Source: an uncultured Bacillota bacterium (GTDB lineage Bacteria > Bacillota > Clostridia > Christensenellales > UBA1242). From it: a DNA stretch of 6,285 nt. Below, piece after piece: positions 1 through 5,909 of this stretch. The notes beneath the pieces were generated by a model. The model was not told the origin of the DNA, made no database searches, and saw nothing but the letters and a program-made list of their open reading frames with translations. The DNA lies in contig CASDQU010000078.1 of NCBI GenBank assembly GCA_949282835.1, forward strand, positions 1-6,285, given 5' to 3'. The first letter of the stretch is position 1. Each line of letters starts with the position of its first letter. The position numbers and the translations under genes are program-made.

Positions 1-470
1 CCGCCTATTGCCTCTTCCACCGACAAAACTTCTTCAGTTAAATATTTCTCTGCTTCAGCAAGAACATCATATGATTTTGATTGCATTTGCAAAATATCTG
101 CAAGCCCTTCAAGTCCTTTGGCTATCGCCACTGAAGCTCTAGTTTTGCGTTTAGGTTTATATGGACGATAAATATCCTCAACTTCTGTCAAAGTCTTGGC
201 ATCCTCTAATGCTATTTTAAGCTCTTCCGTCCACTTGCCTTGTTCTGTAATTGCCTTTTCCACTTTTGCCTTTTCATCATTTAAGTTGCGTAAATATTTA
301 AGCCTATCAGCAAAAGCGCGTAGCGTCTGGTCGTCACAAGTGCCATGCATTTCCTTTCTATATCTTGCAATAAAAGGAATAGTGCAACCTTCATCTAAAA
401 GGTTTATTATATTTTGTGAATACTCCTTTTTTAATCCAAATTCTTGAGCAAGTGTATCTACTATTACCAT
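1..470 (-). CDS. tex: Tex-family S1 RNA-binding transcription accessory protein, N-terminal part (cut by window edge)
   Basis: Seen: an open frame from the ATG at 468-470 to the window edge gives 156 complete codons. The translation carries N-terminal Tex landmarks: TIPFIARYRKEM at residues 30-41, the stretch LTEVEDIYRPYKPKRKTRA at about 94-112, and KGLEGLADIL at 118-127. Family knowledge: Tex proteins are cytoplasmic, usually over 700 residues, with an N-terminal helical domain, a YqgF/RNase H-like domain, helix-hairpin-helix motifs and a C-terminal S1 domain; they bind nucleic acid and affect transcription. Only the first fifth is present here, so the later domains cannot be judged. The start is supported by an AAGGAG ribosome binding site (479-484, minus strand) eight bases upstream. 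The ATG shares one base with the TAA of the preceding gene (TAATG), which suggests translational coupling within one operon. Confidence 0.95.
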   Translation of the reverse strand, partial: MVIVDTLAQEFGLKKEYSQNIINLLDEGCTIPFIARYRKEMHGTCDDQTLRAFADRLKYLRNLNDEKAKVEKAITEQGKWTEELKIALEDAKTLTEVEDIYRPYKPKRKTRASVAIAKGLEGLADILQMQSKSYDVLAEAEKYLTEEVLSVEEAIG

Positions 471-1423
471 TAATTTTTCTCCTTATATCTTTTTATAATT
501 TCTTTTACTTGGTTTCTTATGTCTAAGTGCTGAGGAAGATAGATTTTGTTTTCAAATATATTCCATGCTGGCAAATCTTTCTCAAGTGTCATATTAATAG
601 GCTGGTCGTCAAATGGGCAGGTTAAACTTTCAAGCAAAAGCAAGTCATCAACTAAATTATTGTCAAACATCAAATTATTTGTATTAATTTTTGCAAGCCT
701 TCCTTCAGCTAACATATCAATATTATAACATTTTCCACTAGAAAATCCAAATTTTAAATGGTTATAAATAAAATTATATAGATTTATTGCGCCCTTTCCT
801 TCTAGCCCATCATTGCGAGGTGAAAAGATTAAAAAAGGCTTATACTGCACAAGCAATTTTTGGTCTTCTTTATCAATAAAATTTAATCCATAAATTAGGC
901 AATCTCTATCTAAAAATCCAAAGTCCTCAAGAATTTCAACTGGTGAGCGACCATATAAATTTACTAATTTCCCAACTTCCTCTAAATCTTGCCCCAATTT
1001 TATTAAAACTTTTGTCTTTGTCAAAGATAAAAAATCTACGATATCGCTTAAAAGTGAAGCATTATAATCAAGCAAACTTTCAATTTCTAAAACAAGCCCA
1101 TCTCCTATCAAGGCTGAAGATGGAAGAGTTTGATAATCTTTAGCCGATATTATAACTCCCCCTTCAATATTATATTTTTCAAGCAGCATCTTACCCATTT
1201 GAAAATTGTCGGTCTTAATAAACAACTTTTTAACGCCCGCCTCTTTATTTTTCAAAATGGCATACTCAATTAAAACCTTCTTCTCTTCAAAAGAAAGTTT
1301 ATCTATCATACTACAAAACTCTTCATCATTAAGATGTATAAATTCATCTATTGCACATCTTAAGCCATCACAATAGTAGTTTACAAAATGATTGATTTTT
1401 ATATTATTTTGATGATTTTGCAT
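470..1423 (-). CDS. Amidohydrolase-fold protein (MtaD/SsnA deaminase-like) lacking its metal ligands; probable pseudoenzyme
   Basis: An intact 317-residue frame whose order of segments follows the C-terminal two thirds of the MtaD/SsnA-type amidohydrolase barrel: KVLIKLGQD (138-146) where the family has an [I/V]H[L/I]xET-like strand, YGRSPVEIL then GFLD (157-165, 169-172) matching the usual YGxRPVExL...GLLD, CLIYGLNF (175-182) where the family has AAHCVH, FSPRND (200-205) for the HNPxSN turn, FGFSSGK (225-231) for the LGTDG strand, and IDMLAEGRLA (235-244) for the LDMFEEMRLA helix. All expected zinc-binding or catalytic residues (H, E, H, D) are changed, and no HxH is seen at the N terminus. 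Catalysis is therefore unlikely and the true role is unknown; a regulatory or structural role is inference. An in-frame GTG at 1430-1432 is possible, but the mapped promoter would leave almost no leader for it, so the ATG at 1421-1423 is preferred despite a weak GAGTG ribosome site. It is translationally coupled to tex. The homology is by eye, not by alignment. Confidence 0.65.
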   Translation of the reverse strand: MQNHQNNIKINHFVNYYCDGLRCAIDEFIHLNDEEFCSMIDKLSFEEKKVLIEYAILKNKEAGVKKLFIKTDNFQMGKMLLEKYNIEGGVIISAKDYQTLPSSALIGDGLVLEIESLLDYNASLLSDIVDFLSLTKTKVLIKLGQDLEEVGKLVNLYGRSPVEILEDFGFLDRDCLIYGLNFIDKEDQKLLVQYKPFLIFSPRNDGLEGKGAINLYNFIYNHLKFGFSSGKCYNIDMLAEGRLAKINTNNLMFDNNLVDDLLLLESLTCPFDDQPINMTLEKDLPAWNIFENKIYLPQHLDIRNQVKEIIKRYKEKN

Positions 1424-1447
1424 AATTTTCACTCGCTTTACTAATTA
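1418..1447 (+). promoter_or_regulatory. Possible dinB promoter (weak)
   Basis: TTGCAT (1418-1423) and TAATTA (1442-1447) lie 18 bases apart on the plus strand. An alternative is TTTTCA (1426-1431) with TACAAT (1448-1453), spacing 16, but its start would fall inside the ribosome binding site. Either choice overlaps the opposing promoter. I see no GAAC-N4-GTTC Firmicute LexA box here. Confidence 0.3.
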
Positions 1448-1472
1448 TACAATAAAAGAGGATGGTATGCAA
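1444..1472 (-). promoter_or_regulatory. Sigma-A-type promoter for the amidohydrolase-like gene and tex
   Basis: On the minus strand, TTGCAT (1467-1472) and a perfect TATAAT (1444-1449) are separated by 17 bases. The start would fall near 1437, about 14 nt before the ATG at 1423. The -35 box overlaps the dinB start codon, so the two divergent genes share control DNA. Confidence 0.6.
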
Positions 1473-2660
1473 ATAAAAGAGCGTGTTATTTTGCACTCTG
1501 ATGTAAATAATTTCTTTGCTTCTGTCGAATGTTCTTCAAAACCTGAGCTTCTATCTTTACCGGTTGCAGTGAGTGGAAATCCACAAAAAAGAAGAGGAAT
1601 TATACTTGCCAAAAATGAAATAGCAAAGAAATATGGAGTTAAAACTGGGCAAGTAATAGGCGAAGCAAAAGCGCTTTGCCCTAATTTGGTTTGTTTGCCT
1701 CCACATTATGACCTCTATGAAAAGATAAGCAAACTTCTTCATCAAATATACCTTGATTATACCAATTTTGTAGAGCCTTTAGGATTAGATGAGTGCTGGC
1801 TTGATGTTACTGATAGCTTAAAATATTTAAAGATGAGCGGAATAGAGATTGCCGACCAAATAAGAGATAGAGTCAAAAAGGAGTTTAATTTTACCGTTTC
1901 AGTTGGAGTTTCCTTTTCTAAGATATTTGCCAAACTTGCCTCAGATTTAAGAAAACCTGATTTTACAACTGTTATTTCAAGAGAAAATTTTAAAGATATC
2001 ACCTATTCTTTGCCATTAAATTCAATTATAGGTATTGGACGAAGACTTAATGAAAAATTTAATTCAATCGATATAAATACCATTGGAGATTTTGTTAAAC
2101 TAGAAGATAGTTATCTTAATAACTTAATGGGCATCAATGGTCTAAACCTCAAACAAGACTTACTTGGCAATCGCATTATCGCTGTAAGCGATTACTATGC
2201 TCTTCCTCTCCCTAAAAGTGTAGGCAATGGTACTACATTATTGAAAGATATTCAAAATCGCGAAGATATTAAAAAGGCAATCTACTTTTTAGCAGAAAAA
2301 GTTGCCTTGAGGCTTAAAAAACACAATTTAGAGGCGCAGTGCATCTCTATTACCATCAAAAACAAAGACCTTAAAAGTTTTCATGCATCAAAGAAAATCA
2401 ATAAAACTGGCGCTATAAAAGAAATAGCCTGCCAAGCACAAGAACTTTGTGACAAGATATGGAAATATAACTACCCTGTAAGAGCAATAAGGCTTAGCTT
2501 ATCAATGCTAAGTAATAGATTTGTTAAACAGATGTCCTTTTTTGACACTCAAAAAGACTATGGCGATGCCGAAGAAATCATCAATGAAAAATATGGAAAG
2601 ATACAACTTGCAAGCAATTTAAGCGATTTTATCAATCCTTCCTCTCATTCTGTAGAATAG
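1467..2660 (+). CDS. dinB: DNA polymerase IV (Y-family translesion polymerase)
   Basis: A 397-residue Y-family polymerase that copies past damaged template bases in the cytoplasm. The palm motif HSDVNNFFASVEC (10-22) carries catalytic D12 and a steric-gate phenylalanine at F17. The second catalytic block LGLDECWLDVT (105-115) supplies D108 and E109; the DECW form, instead of DEAY, resembles homologues from Clostridia. VGVSFSKIFAKLASDLRKP (146-164) is the conserved palm segment with lysines. A helix-hairpin-helix thumb (IIGIGRRLNEKF, 187-198) is followed by the little-finger domain (about 240-350). QMSFFD (355-360) fits the QxxLF-type beta-clamp binding peptide. All key residues are present, so the enzyme should be active. 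The start ATG follows GAGG with a five-base gap. The gene is transcribed away from the amidohydrolase-like gene, and no SOS operator was recognised. No clear terminator follows. Confidence 0.96.
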   Translation: MQIKERVILHSDVNNFFASVECSSKPELLSLPVAVSGNPQKRRGIILAKNEIAKKYGVKTGQVIGEAKALCPNLVCLPPHYDLYEKISKLLHQIYLDYTNFVEPLGLDECWLDVTDSLKYLKMSGIEIADQIRDRVKKEFNFTVSVGVSFSKIFAKLASDLRKPDFTTVISRENFKDITYSLPLNSIIGIGRRLNEKFNSIDINTIGDFVKLEDSYLNNLMGINGLNLKQDLLGNRIIAVSDYYALPLPKSVGNGTTLLKDIQNREDIKKAIYFLAEKVALRLKKHNLEAQCISITIKNKDLKSFHASKKINKTGAIKEIACQAQELCDKIWKYNYPVRAIRLSLSMLSNRFVKQMSFFDTQKDYGDAEEIINEKYGKIQLASNLSDFINPSSHSVE

Positions 2661-2664
2661 CTTT

Positions 2665-2693
2665 TCGACAAGTTTTTTATAAAAATATATAAT
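2665..2693 (+). promoter_or_regulatory. Near-consensus promoter upstream of degV
   Basis: TCGACA (2665-2670) and a perfect TATAAT (2688-2693) are separated by exactly 17 bases, starting five bases after the dinB stop codon. Transcription would begin near 2700 and give degV a leader of about 139 nt. Confidence 0.6.
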
Positions 2694-2699
2694 AAATAC

Positions 2700-2838
2700 A
2701 AAATTGTTGCACTTTTGTTTGGTGTTTTTTCTTAAAAAGACTATACTTGAAATAAGGTAAAGTAGTATTGCCTATAAAAAATTTAAACTTAATCATAACC
2801 CATTTTGAATATGAATAGAATATAACTTGGAGATAAAT
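2700..2838 (+). other. Long A+T-rich untranslated leader of degV
   Basis: This stretch between the putative start site and the degV ATG has no recognised riboswitch, no strong hairpin with a U-tail and no small frame with a ribosome site. A TATAAA at 2773-2778 could be a second -10 box, but its best -35 partner (TTGAAA, 2747-2752) is 20 bases away, which is too far for a confident call. Confidence 0.35.
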
Positions 2839-3669
2839 ATGAAAGAATTTCAAATACTTGTTGATAGCGCAAGTGACTTAAAAAATGATTATCTTGTTGA
2901 CGATGAGATAGCTTTTAAGGTCATTCCACTTACTATCAATGTAAATGACCGAGAATATGTAGATAATGACAATCTTGATTGCAAAGCTATGCTTGAAGAC
3001 ATGCATTCCTCTAAGAAAAATTCAAGCGCCTGCCCTGCTCCAGAATCTTTTTTACAAGAATTTGAGAAGGCAAAATATACCTTTATTGTCACTATCACAT
3101 CTAAGCTTTCAGGTTGCTATAACTCAGCTTGTGTGGCACAAAATTCATACAAAAATCCAGAGAATATCTTTGTAATTGACTCAAAACAGTGTAGCGGCAC
3201 TGAAATTTTAATAGTTGATAAACTAGCAAGTCTCATTAAAAGCGGCTTATCATTTGAAGAAATCAAAAGAGAGATTATTAAATATACTGAAGGACGCAGT
3301 CTATACTTTATTTTGCAGAAATTTGATAATCTTATCAATAATGGTCGAATGAGCAAAATTGCAGGACTTATTGCAAGTACGCTTGTTATTAGACCAATTT
3401 GTATTGCTCATGAAGGTGAAATCAAGATGGCTAAAAAAATAATAGGACTAAAAAATTGTTTTGTAAAATTAGTCCAAATGATTAAAGAAAAAGCTAAAGA
3501 TTTTTCTAAAGACAAGATTATTATCACACATTGTTTTGCAGAAAATGAGGCAAATCAAATAAAAGAAGACCTTGAAAAAAACTGCAATTTCAAAGAAATA
3601 AAAATCATGCCAATGCGTGGTCTATGCTCTTATTATGCCCTTGAAAAAGGACTGATTATCTGTCACTAA
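2839..3669 (+). CDS. DegV family fatty-acid-binding protein (FakB-like)
   Basis: A 276-residue DegV protein. In characterised relatives (FakB) the protein holds a fatty acid and presents it to the kinase FakA, feeding acyl-phosphate into phospholipid synthesis; this role is inferred here. Family landmarks appear in order: VDSASDL (8-14), SSACPAP (62-68, in place of the usual TSxPSP), SKLSGCYNSA (88-97) whose serine lies near the lipid carboxylate in relatives, DSKQCSG (114-120), NLINNGRMSK (164-173) and LVIRPI (182-187). The C-terminal segment RGLCSYYALEKG (260-271) replaces the GxHxGPGA-type loop of FakB, so the ligand or partner may differ. The ATG at 2839 is chosen because GGAG (2829-2832) sits six bases upstream; an in-frame TTG at 2827 overlaps that ribosome site and is unlikely. 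It is probably monocistronic, with its own promoter and terminator. No fakA is in the window. Confidence 0.92.
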   Translation: MKEFQILVDSASDLKNDYLVDDEIAFKVIPLTINVNDREYVDNDNLDCKAMLEDMHSSKKNSSACPAPESFLQEFEKAKYTFIVTITSKLSGCYNSACVAQNSYKNPENIFVIDSKQCSGTEILIVDKLASLIKSGLSFEEIKREIIKYTEGRSLYFILQKFDNLINNGRMSKIAGLIASTLVIRPICIAHEGEIKMAKKIIGLKNCFVKLVQMIKEKAKDFSKDKIIITHCFAENEANQIKEDLEKNCNFKEIKIMPMRGLCSYYALEKGLIICH

Positions 3670-3686
3670 TATTGTTGTTTTAAAAT

Positions 3687-3708
3687 TCGCCTGCTAAGGC
3701 GATTTTTT
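3687..3708 (+). terminator. Intrinsic terminator after degV, possibly bidirectional
   Basis: The stem TCGCCT/AGGCGA (3687-3692 with 3697-3702) has a GCTA loop and is followed by six T (3703-3708). It lies 17 bases past the degV stop. On the minus strand the same stem is followed by ATTTTA, so it may also stop transcripts arriving from trxB. Confidence 0.85.
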
Positions 3709-3726
3709 ACATAGGCAACTTTCAAA

Positions 3727-3895
3727 CATAGAAGATGTATGTTAACATCCCAGCTTGTAGATAAATAAATCAGACAGTTCAAAAACAAGAGATACAAGGC
3801 TCGAAAATTGCCTAAAAGCAAGAGTTTGGTTCTCCTAAATGACTGTTTTTGGGTGTTTATTTGGGGCGCTCCGTAAATGCTTTGGCATTTCTATG
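3727..3895 (+). ncRNA. Candidate rod-shaped structured RNA in the degV-trxB gap
   Basis: The gap holds no plausible gene but shows nested complementary segments: CATAGAA (3727-3733) with TTCTATG (3889-3895); AAATAAAT (3763-3770) with GTTTATTT (3855-3862); GTTCAAAAACA (3777-3787) with TGTTTTTGGGT (3844-3854); GAGA (3789-3792) with TCTC (3831-3834); and an inner hairpin TTGC/GCAA (3808-3811, 3818-3821) capped by CTAAAA. A side hairpin AAATGC/GCATTT (3875-3890) lies near the 3' end, competes with the outermost helix for 3889-3890, and overlaps the trxB stop region. Four of the pairs are G-U on the plus strand and would be A-C mismatches on the minus strand, favouring plus-strand transcription. 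The size and unbranched shape recall 6S RNA, but I do not recognise its conserved core. A trxB 3' untranslated structure is the alternative. No strong promoter was found; TTTACA (3706-3711) is the best -35. Confidence 0.3.
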
Positions 3896-4820
3896 CAAAC
3901 ATATCTTTATGAGCATGATTTAACCTAATCACATATTTACTTGCCTCAGTTCCTGCCACTGCTCCGTCACCAACTGCAGTTGCGATTTGTCTAATACTAT
4001 TAGCTCGATTGTCACCGCAAGCAAATACGCCATCGACATTAGTTCTCATCAAATCATCTGTTTTGATAAAGCCCTGTTCATTCATTTCAACCTTGCCTTT
4101 TAAAGCTGTTGTATCTGGCTTTCTGCCTATTGCAACAAAAACCGCCGCCACCTCTAAAGAGGCTGTTTTGTCATCTTGAATGTAAACTAATTTTTCTACT
4201 TTGTCTTTACCTTCAATTTTCTTTGAAATGGCATTTTTTAACATGATGACATTGTTTTTATTGTCAAACTCATCCTCTGCATAATTATGCAATTTCAACT
4301 TGTCTTTTGTGAGAATATATACCTTATTGCAAAGGTTAGAAAGATAAACTCCGTCAGAAAAAGCACTATCACCTGAACCTATCACAGCCACATCTTTTCC
4401 TTTAAAGAAATTGCCATCACATAGAGCGCAATAGCTCACCCCTCGTCCCTTTAGCCTCTCTTCGCCTTCAATATTAAGCTCTCTTGAATGACTGCCAAGA
4501 GCAAGGATTATTGCTTTGGCTTTGAAGTTTTCTTTATTACATTTAACTTCTTTAATAAGACCGCTCAAATCAAATTCTTGGGCTTCTTGCATGATGAAAG
4601 GAATATTTAAACTTTGTGCGTGCTGATAAAATTTATATGCAAGGTCATTTCCGTCCACCTTGCTAAAACCGGCATAATTTTCTATCTGACCTATTAAACC
4701 AAGTTGACCTCCTGGAAAAGCCCTTTCTATTATAGCCACACTTCTGCCCGCCCTTTTTGCATATATAGCCGCGCTTATACCTGCAGGCCCGCCGCCAATT
4801 ATCAAGATATCGTAAATCAT
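3891..4820 (-). CDS. trxB: Thioredoxin reductase-like flavoprotein with CALC redox centre
   Basis: A 309-residue low-molecular-weight thioredoxin reductase, a cytoplasmic FAD enzyme that reduces thioredoxin. GGGPAG (9-14) is the FAD fingerprint; GGQLGLIGQIENYAGF (37-52) is the classic second flavin motif; CALCDG (131-136) is the redox disulfide (normally CATC); GSGDSA (148-153) is the second dinucleotide fold; and CGDNRANSIRQIATAVGDGAVAG (268-290) closes the FAD site. Two features are odd. The HRRxxxR motif that grips the NADPH 2'-phosphate is replaced by TKDKLKLHN (171-179), and the EEA after GDSA is SDG. NADPH may therefore not be the donor; NADH or a ferredoxin-type route, as in some clostridial reductases, is inference. 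The ATG at 4820 follows AAAGGAG by five bases; an in-frame TTG at 4835 lies inside the promoter/ribosome-site stretch and is rejected. It has its own promoter downstream of the rpsI terminator. No trxA is nearby. Confidence 0.92.
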   Translation of the reverse strand: MIYDILIIGGGPAGISAAIYAKRAGRSVAIIERAFPGGQLGLIGQIENYAGFSKVDGNDLAYKFYQHAQSLNIPFIMQEAQEFDLSGLIKEVKCNKENFKAKAIILALGSHSRELNIEGEERLKGRGVSYCALCDGNFFKGKDVAVIGSGDSAFSDGVYLSNLCNKVYILTKDKLKLHNYAEDEFDNKNNVIMLKNAISKKIEGKDKVEKLVYIQDDKTASLEVAAVFVAIGRKPDTTALKGKVEMNEQGFIKTDDLMRTNVDGVFACGDNRANSIRQIATAVGDGAVAGTEASKYVIRLNHAHKDMFA

Positions 4821-4837
4821 TTTTTCTCCTTTCAAAT

Positions 4838-4865
4838 GTTATATCATATTTCTGACTTTTAGCAA
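4838..4865 (-). promoter_or_regulatory. Extended -10 promoter of trxB
   Basis: On the minus strand, TTGCTA (4860-4865) and TATAAC (4838-4843) are 16 bases apart, with TGA directly upstream of the -10 box (extended -10). The start would be near 4831, giving a very short leader beginning close to the AAAGGAG ribosome site. Confidence 0.55.
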
Positions 4866-4883
4866 AACAATTTCTTTTAAGAT

Positions 4884-4914
4884 AAAAAAAGATATGCGAA
4901 AGCGCATATCTTTT
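4884..4914 (-). terminator. Strong intrinsic terminator of the rplM-rpsI operon
   Basis: A perfect 12-bp stem (4903-4914 with 4887-4898 on the minus strand), loop CTTT, runs into an uninterrupted T tract on the minus strand (4884-4890). It starts eight bases after the rpsI stop codon and separates the ribosomal operon from trxB. The plus strand also has TTTT after the stem, so it may work weakly in both directions. Confidence 0.93.
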
Positions 4915-4921
4915 GTACATA

Positions 4922-5332
4922 TTATCTCTTTGAGAATTGTGATGCTTTTCTAGCTTTCTTAAGTCCGTACTTCTTTCTCTCCTTCATTCTTGGGTCACGA
5001 GTGAGAAGTCCTGCTTTTTTAAGGTCGCCTTTAAGCTGCTCATCTGCTTTAACAAGCGCTCTTGCTATTCCGTGACATAAAGCACCTGCTTGACCTGATA
5101 TACCGCCACCATGAACGCGTGCAATAACATCATATTTGTCACCTGTAGAAGTAAGCTCAAATGGTTGACGAGCCACCAATAATAGTGTGTCTCTTTGGAG
5201 ATATTCGCCCATATCTCTACCATTTACAATATATTTTCCTGTTCCTGGGAAAAGTCTTACTCTTGCAATAGATTTCTTTCTTCTGCCAGTTGAAATAATT
5301 TGACTGGCTGCTTTTACCTTTTTCTCTGCCAT
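4922..5332 (-). CDS. rpsI: 30S ribosomal protein S9
   Basis: A full-length 136-residue S9, part of the head of the small ribosomal subunit, whose C-terminal tail reaches the P-site tRNA. Clear landmarks are TGRRKKSIARVRL (15-27), PGTGKYIVNGRDM (29-41), ARVHGGGISGQAGA (71-84) and the basic tail ending in SKR (134-136), which is the part that contacts tRNA. A short extension of about 10 residues precedes the conserved core. The ATG shares one base with the rplM stop (TAATG), and AAAGGAG (5343-5349) lies ten bases upstream inside rplM, consistent with coupled translation that keeps L13 and S9 in balance. The L13-S9 pair is a conserved bacterial operon. Confidence 0.98.
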   Translation of the reverse strand: MAEKKVKAASQIISTGRRKKSIARVRLFPGTGKYIVNGRDMGEYLQRDTLLLVARQPFELTSTGDKYDVIARVHGGGISGQAGALCHGIARALVKADEQLKGDLKKAGLLTRDPRMKERKKYGLKKARKASQFSKR

Positions 5333-5775
5333 TAGTTTTTAGCTCCTTTTATCTCAACTTTTTCAGGCTTTTGAGCTTGCTGAGAATGTTCTTCATTTTT
5401 ATAGATGTGTAATCTAGTGATTTGTTTTCTTCCAAGAGAAGTCTTAGGAAGCATTCCTTTCACAGCAACTTGAAGTGCTTTTGGAGAATTATCCTTCATA
5501 AGAGTGGCATATTTAATCTCTTTAAGTCCACCAGGATAACCAGTGTGCCATCTTAATTTTTTGTCCTCAAGCTTATTGCCTGTAAGCACAATTTTATCTG
5601 TATTGATAACTATGCAATAATCTCCACAGTCCACATGTGGAGTATAGATTGTTTTCTTTTTACCTGTTAAAATATCAGCGACCATTGTGGCAACTCTTCC
5701 AAGTGGTTGTCCTGCTGCATCAATAAGAAGCCATTTTCTTTCAATGTCGGCTGGTTTTGCCATGTAAGTTTTCAT
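5332..5775 (-). CDS. rplM: 50S ribosomal protein L13
   Basis: A 147-residue L13, an early-assembly protein of the large ribosomal subunit and close to the usual family length. Landmarks: the start MKTYMAKPADIERKW (1-15), GQPLGRVAT (22-30), ILTGKKKTIYTPHVDCGDY (35-53), NTDKIVLTGNKL (58-69), HTGYPGG (76-82), GMLPKTSLGRKQ (107-118) and LHIYKNEEHSQQAQKPE (122-138). The start at 5775 is fixed by GGAGGA (5781-5786) five bases upstream and by match to family N termini; the frame is open for another 40 codons upstream, but that stretch lies across the leader and looks non-coding. First gene of rplM-rpsI, transcribed from the promoter at 5910-5938, with a structured leader that may allow autoregulation by L13. 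Confidence 0.98.
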   Translation of the reverse strand: MKTYMAKPADIERKWLLIDAAGQPLGRVATMVADILTGKKKTIYTPHVDCGDYCIVINTDKIVLTGNKLEDKKLRWHTGYPGGLKEIKYATLMKDNSPKALQVAVKGMLPKTSLGRKQITRLHIYKNEEHSQQAQKPEKVEIKGAKN

Positions 5776-5813
5776 TAATTTCCTCCGAAAAAATTTGTAA
5801 TTAATCTTAAACA

Positions 5814-5835
5814 AGGTCTTCTTCGGGATAGACCT
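5814..5835 (-). promoter_or_regulatory. Leader hairpin upstream of rplM (possible L13 leader element)
   Basis: On the minus strand, AGGTCT and AGACCT form a six-pair stem with a ten-base loop containing CCCGAAG, 39 bases before the rplM start. Firmicute rplM mRNAs are known to carry an L13-binding leader. This hairpin sits in the right place, but I cannot confirm the Rfam consensus by eye. Confidence 0.4.
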
Positions 5836-5881
5836 AAAATTTTCTTTATAGGCAAATTTTCTTTGTGGGGCTAATACAAAC

Positions 5882-5907
5882 AAAAAGCGCCTCAAATAAA
5901 GACGCTT
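5882..5907 (-). terminator. Terminator-like hairpin at the 5' end of the rplM transcript
   Basis: On the minus strand AAGCGTC (5901-5907) pairs with GGCGCTT (5885-5891), including one G-U pair, around a nine-base loop, and the 3' arm runs into five T in a row (5882-5886). It can end transcripts from the upstream gene, whose stop is 62 bases before it. It lies directly downstream of the rplM promoter, so it may instead attenuate or protect the rplM message. Confidence 0.65.
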
Positions 5908-5909
5908 AT

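Noticed and set aside
196..447. Plus-strand open frame opposite tex
   Set aside because: Antisense shadow of a clear Tex N terminus; composition is Ser/Phe-rich as expected for a shadow. The same applies to the other frames opposite dinB, degV and the amidohydrolase-like gene.
1433..1466. SOS (LexA) operator before dinB
   Set aside because: No GAAC-N4-GTTC or close variant is present in the divergent spacer.
2705..2761. Short hydrophobic frame (TTG start, about 18 codons) in the degV leader
   Set aside because: No ribosome binding site and no ATG; such frames are expected by chance in A+T-rich DNA.
2827..2838. TTG start for degV four codons upstream
   Set aside because: The TTGGAG is the ribosome binding site for the ATG at 2839.
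3875..3890. AAATGC/GCATTT hairpin as a trxB terminator
   Set aside because: Only six pairs and no T tract on either side; kept only as part of the structured RNA candidate.
3710..3890. tmRNA, RNase P RNA or SRP RNA in the degV-trxB gap
   Set aside because: None of their conserved cores (tRNA-like ends, P4 consensus, SRP tetraloop helix) could be found on either strand.
4821..4835. TTG start for trxB five codons upstream
   Set aside because: These bases contain the AAAGGAG ribosome site and lie at the predicted transcription start.
5776..5895. 40-residue in-frame N-terminal extension of L13 starting at a TTG
   Set aside because: The internal ATG at 5775 has a strong GGAGGA site and matches L13 N termini; the extension covers the leader hairpin and is Lys/Phe-rich low-complexity translation.
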